Source of the DNA: Thalassomonas sp. RHCl1
GTDB lineage: Bacteria > Pseudomonadota > Gammaproteobacteria > Enterobacterales > Alteromonadaceae
NCBI RefSeq assembly: GCF_947387555.1
Contig: NZ_CANDNZ010000006.1
Location: 1-64,000 of the forward strand
Direction of reading: 5' to 3'
Length of the DNA: 64,000 nt
Shown here: positions 63,231 through 64,000 of the stretch, piece after piece
Layout of the letters: every line of letters starts with the position of its first letter
How positions within the stretch are numbered: position 1 is the stretch's first letter
Notes under the pieces: generated by a model
What the model saw: only the letters and a program-made list of their open reading frames with translations
Database searches by the model: none
Told to the model about the DNA's origin: nothing
Made by a program: the position numbers and the translations under genes

Positions 63231-64000
63231 ATGAAAAAAATATTATCACCGCTGATGCTGGCCGGCATCTGCCTGTCTCTGTCTAGCCAGGCGAGCGCTA
63301 ACGAACAGGCCTGCAACGCCACCGTTCAGCTCACCCATTACAGCCCGGGCATCTGTTATCTTGATTATGATCAGGCCAGTTGCACCGATACCTGTGCCAG
63401 TGCCGATCCGCAATTTCAGCAAAGTTGTTTTGCCGAAATCAGCCTGCCGTGCAGCCTGAAAAACGATCTTTACAGTACCGCCAGCGGTTATCAGCAAAGG
63501 GACAGTTACAGCTGGGTGCATATCTCAGATCTGTTGAGCTTCCCGGCGTTAAGAAGCGATCTGCACATCATACAGCAGGACATGTATCAAACCCTGTATG
63601 AAGATTACCTGATCTTTCCGGTAAATGATGTCTTCAGTGAAGCCAGCATCCAGCTTAAAAAAGAGAACTTCCGTCTGGATATGCTCGGCGACAGTAAAAC
63701 CGTGACTACGCCGCTTAATGAAGCGGGCCTGTTTCGCCGCTTGTCTTTAGGTCTGGCACTGCAGGATGATATGAATCAGGAGCTGACCAACATTCACAAT
63801 AAGGTTGCCCTTTTTCCCTTGTACAACAGTACGGAGAAAGCGACTTTATCCAGTGAAATCAACTCATTGAAAAACAGTCAATTATTATACTGGAATTATG
63901 TTTCCAGATATCCGACCGCTTCGGTGGCCAGCAGCCGTATCAGTTATTTGAACACGAAAATATCCCAGTTTGTCAGTGGATTAAATGAACTGAGCGGCGA
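63231..64000 (+). CDS. Secreted Cys-rich protein, cut by the window end
   Basis: Starts at ATG 63231 after AAAGGA; the frame stays open to the last base (256 codons seen), so the gene is incomplete at its 3' end. Signal peptide about 1-23 (LSPLMLAGICLSLSSQASA-N). The mature N-terminus has six cysteines at 28, 42, 51, 55, 66 and 74, probably three disulfides; beyond that it has none so far and looks helical. I do not recognise the family. Confidence 0.8.
   Translation, partial: MKKILSPLMLAGICLSLSSQASANEQACNATVQLTHYSPGICYLDYDQASCTDTCASADPQFQQSCFAEISLPCSLKNDLYSTASGYQQRDSYSWVHISDLLSFPALRSDLHIIQQDMYQTLYEDYLIFPVNDVFSEASIQLKKENFRLDMLGDSKTVTTPLNEAGLFRRLSLGLALQDDMNQELTNIHNKVALFPLYNSTEKATLSSEINSLKNSQLLYWNYVSRYPTASVASSRISYLNTKISQFVSGLNELSG

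Overview
The window is a stretch of gammaproteobacterial chromosome centred on the replication origin. Gene order (yrdB-aroE, hemF-tsaC-purE-yrdD-smg-dprA-LysM, def-fmt-rsmB-trkA, glyQS, dnaA-dnaN-recF-gyrB, rpmH-rnpA-yidD-yidC-mnmE, mioC-oriC-mnmG-rsmG-parAB-atpIBEFHAGDC-glmU) is the one known from Shewanella, Colwellia and relatives. A member of Alteromonadales, most likely Colwelliaceae (Thalassomonas- or Colwellia-like), is the best guess; the genus is inference. No mobile element, CRISPR array or tRNA gene was seen.

Layout. 1-2.2 kb: a 16S rRNA gene on the minus strand (23S and spacer lie outside) with its leader and a strong P1-type promoter. 2.2-22.3 kb: housekeeping genes for shikimate, heme, tRNA modification, purines, DNA uptake, formylation/deformylation, potassium uptake and wall turnover, plus an OmpW porin and a PbgA/YejM-like inner-membrane protein. 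22.5-32.1 kb: tusA, then glyQS and the dnaA-dnaN-recF-gyrB cluster, all leftward. recF carries two perfect parS sites. dnaA appears to start at TTG, with a DnaA box inside its promoter. 32.6-37.6 kb: rpmH, rnpA, yidD, yidC, mnmE rightward, interrupted by a pair of overlapping small unknown ORFs. 37.6-39.9 kb: small orphan genes, mioC and oriC (five DnaA boxes, 13 GATC sites in about 235 bp, AT-rich unwinding region). 39.9-51.4 kb: mnmG, rsmG, parA, parB and the complete nine-gene F1Fo ATP synthase operon.

51.6-64 kb is the accessory part: a TonB-C-domain protein, a fusion of a heme-oxygenase-like di-iron oxidase (HDO) with a cupin, an unannotated 58-residue secreted peptide whose four cysteines recur every seventh residue, a PhoX-like lipoprotein on a collagen-like stalk followed by a di-heme cytochrome c lipoprotein and an MntP-like membrane protein, glmU, two convergent secreted paralogues of unknown family, and a secreted Cys-rich protein cut by the window end.

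The central block works together as the origin control region: DnaA (with autoregulation), the clamp, gyrase, oriC, ParA/ParB and parS lie within about 16 kb. Most novel are the HDO-cupin fusion, the heptad-cysteine peptide, the phosphatase/cytochrome cluster and the convergent secreted paralogues. All functional statements come from reading sequence and remembered family motifs; no database search was run.
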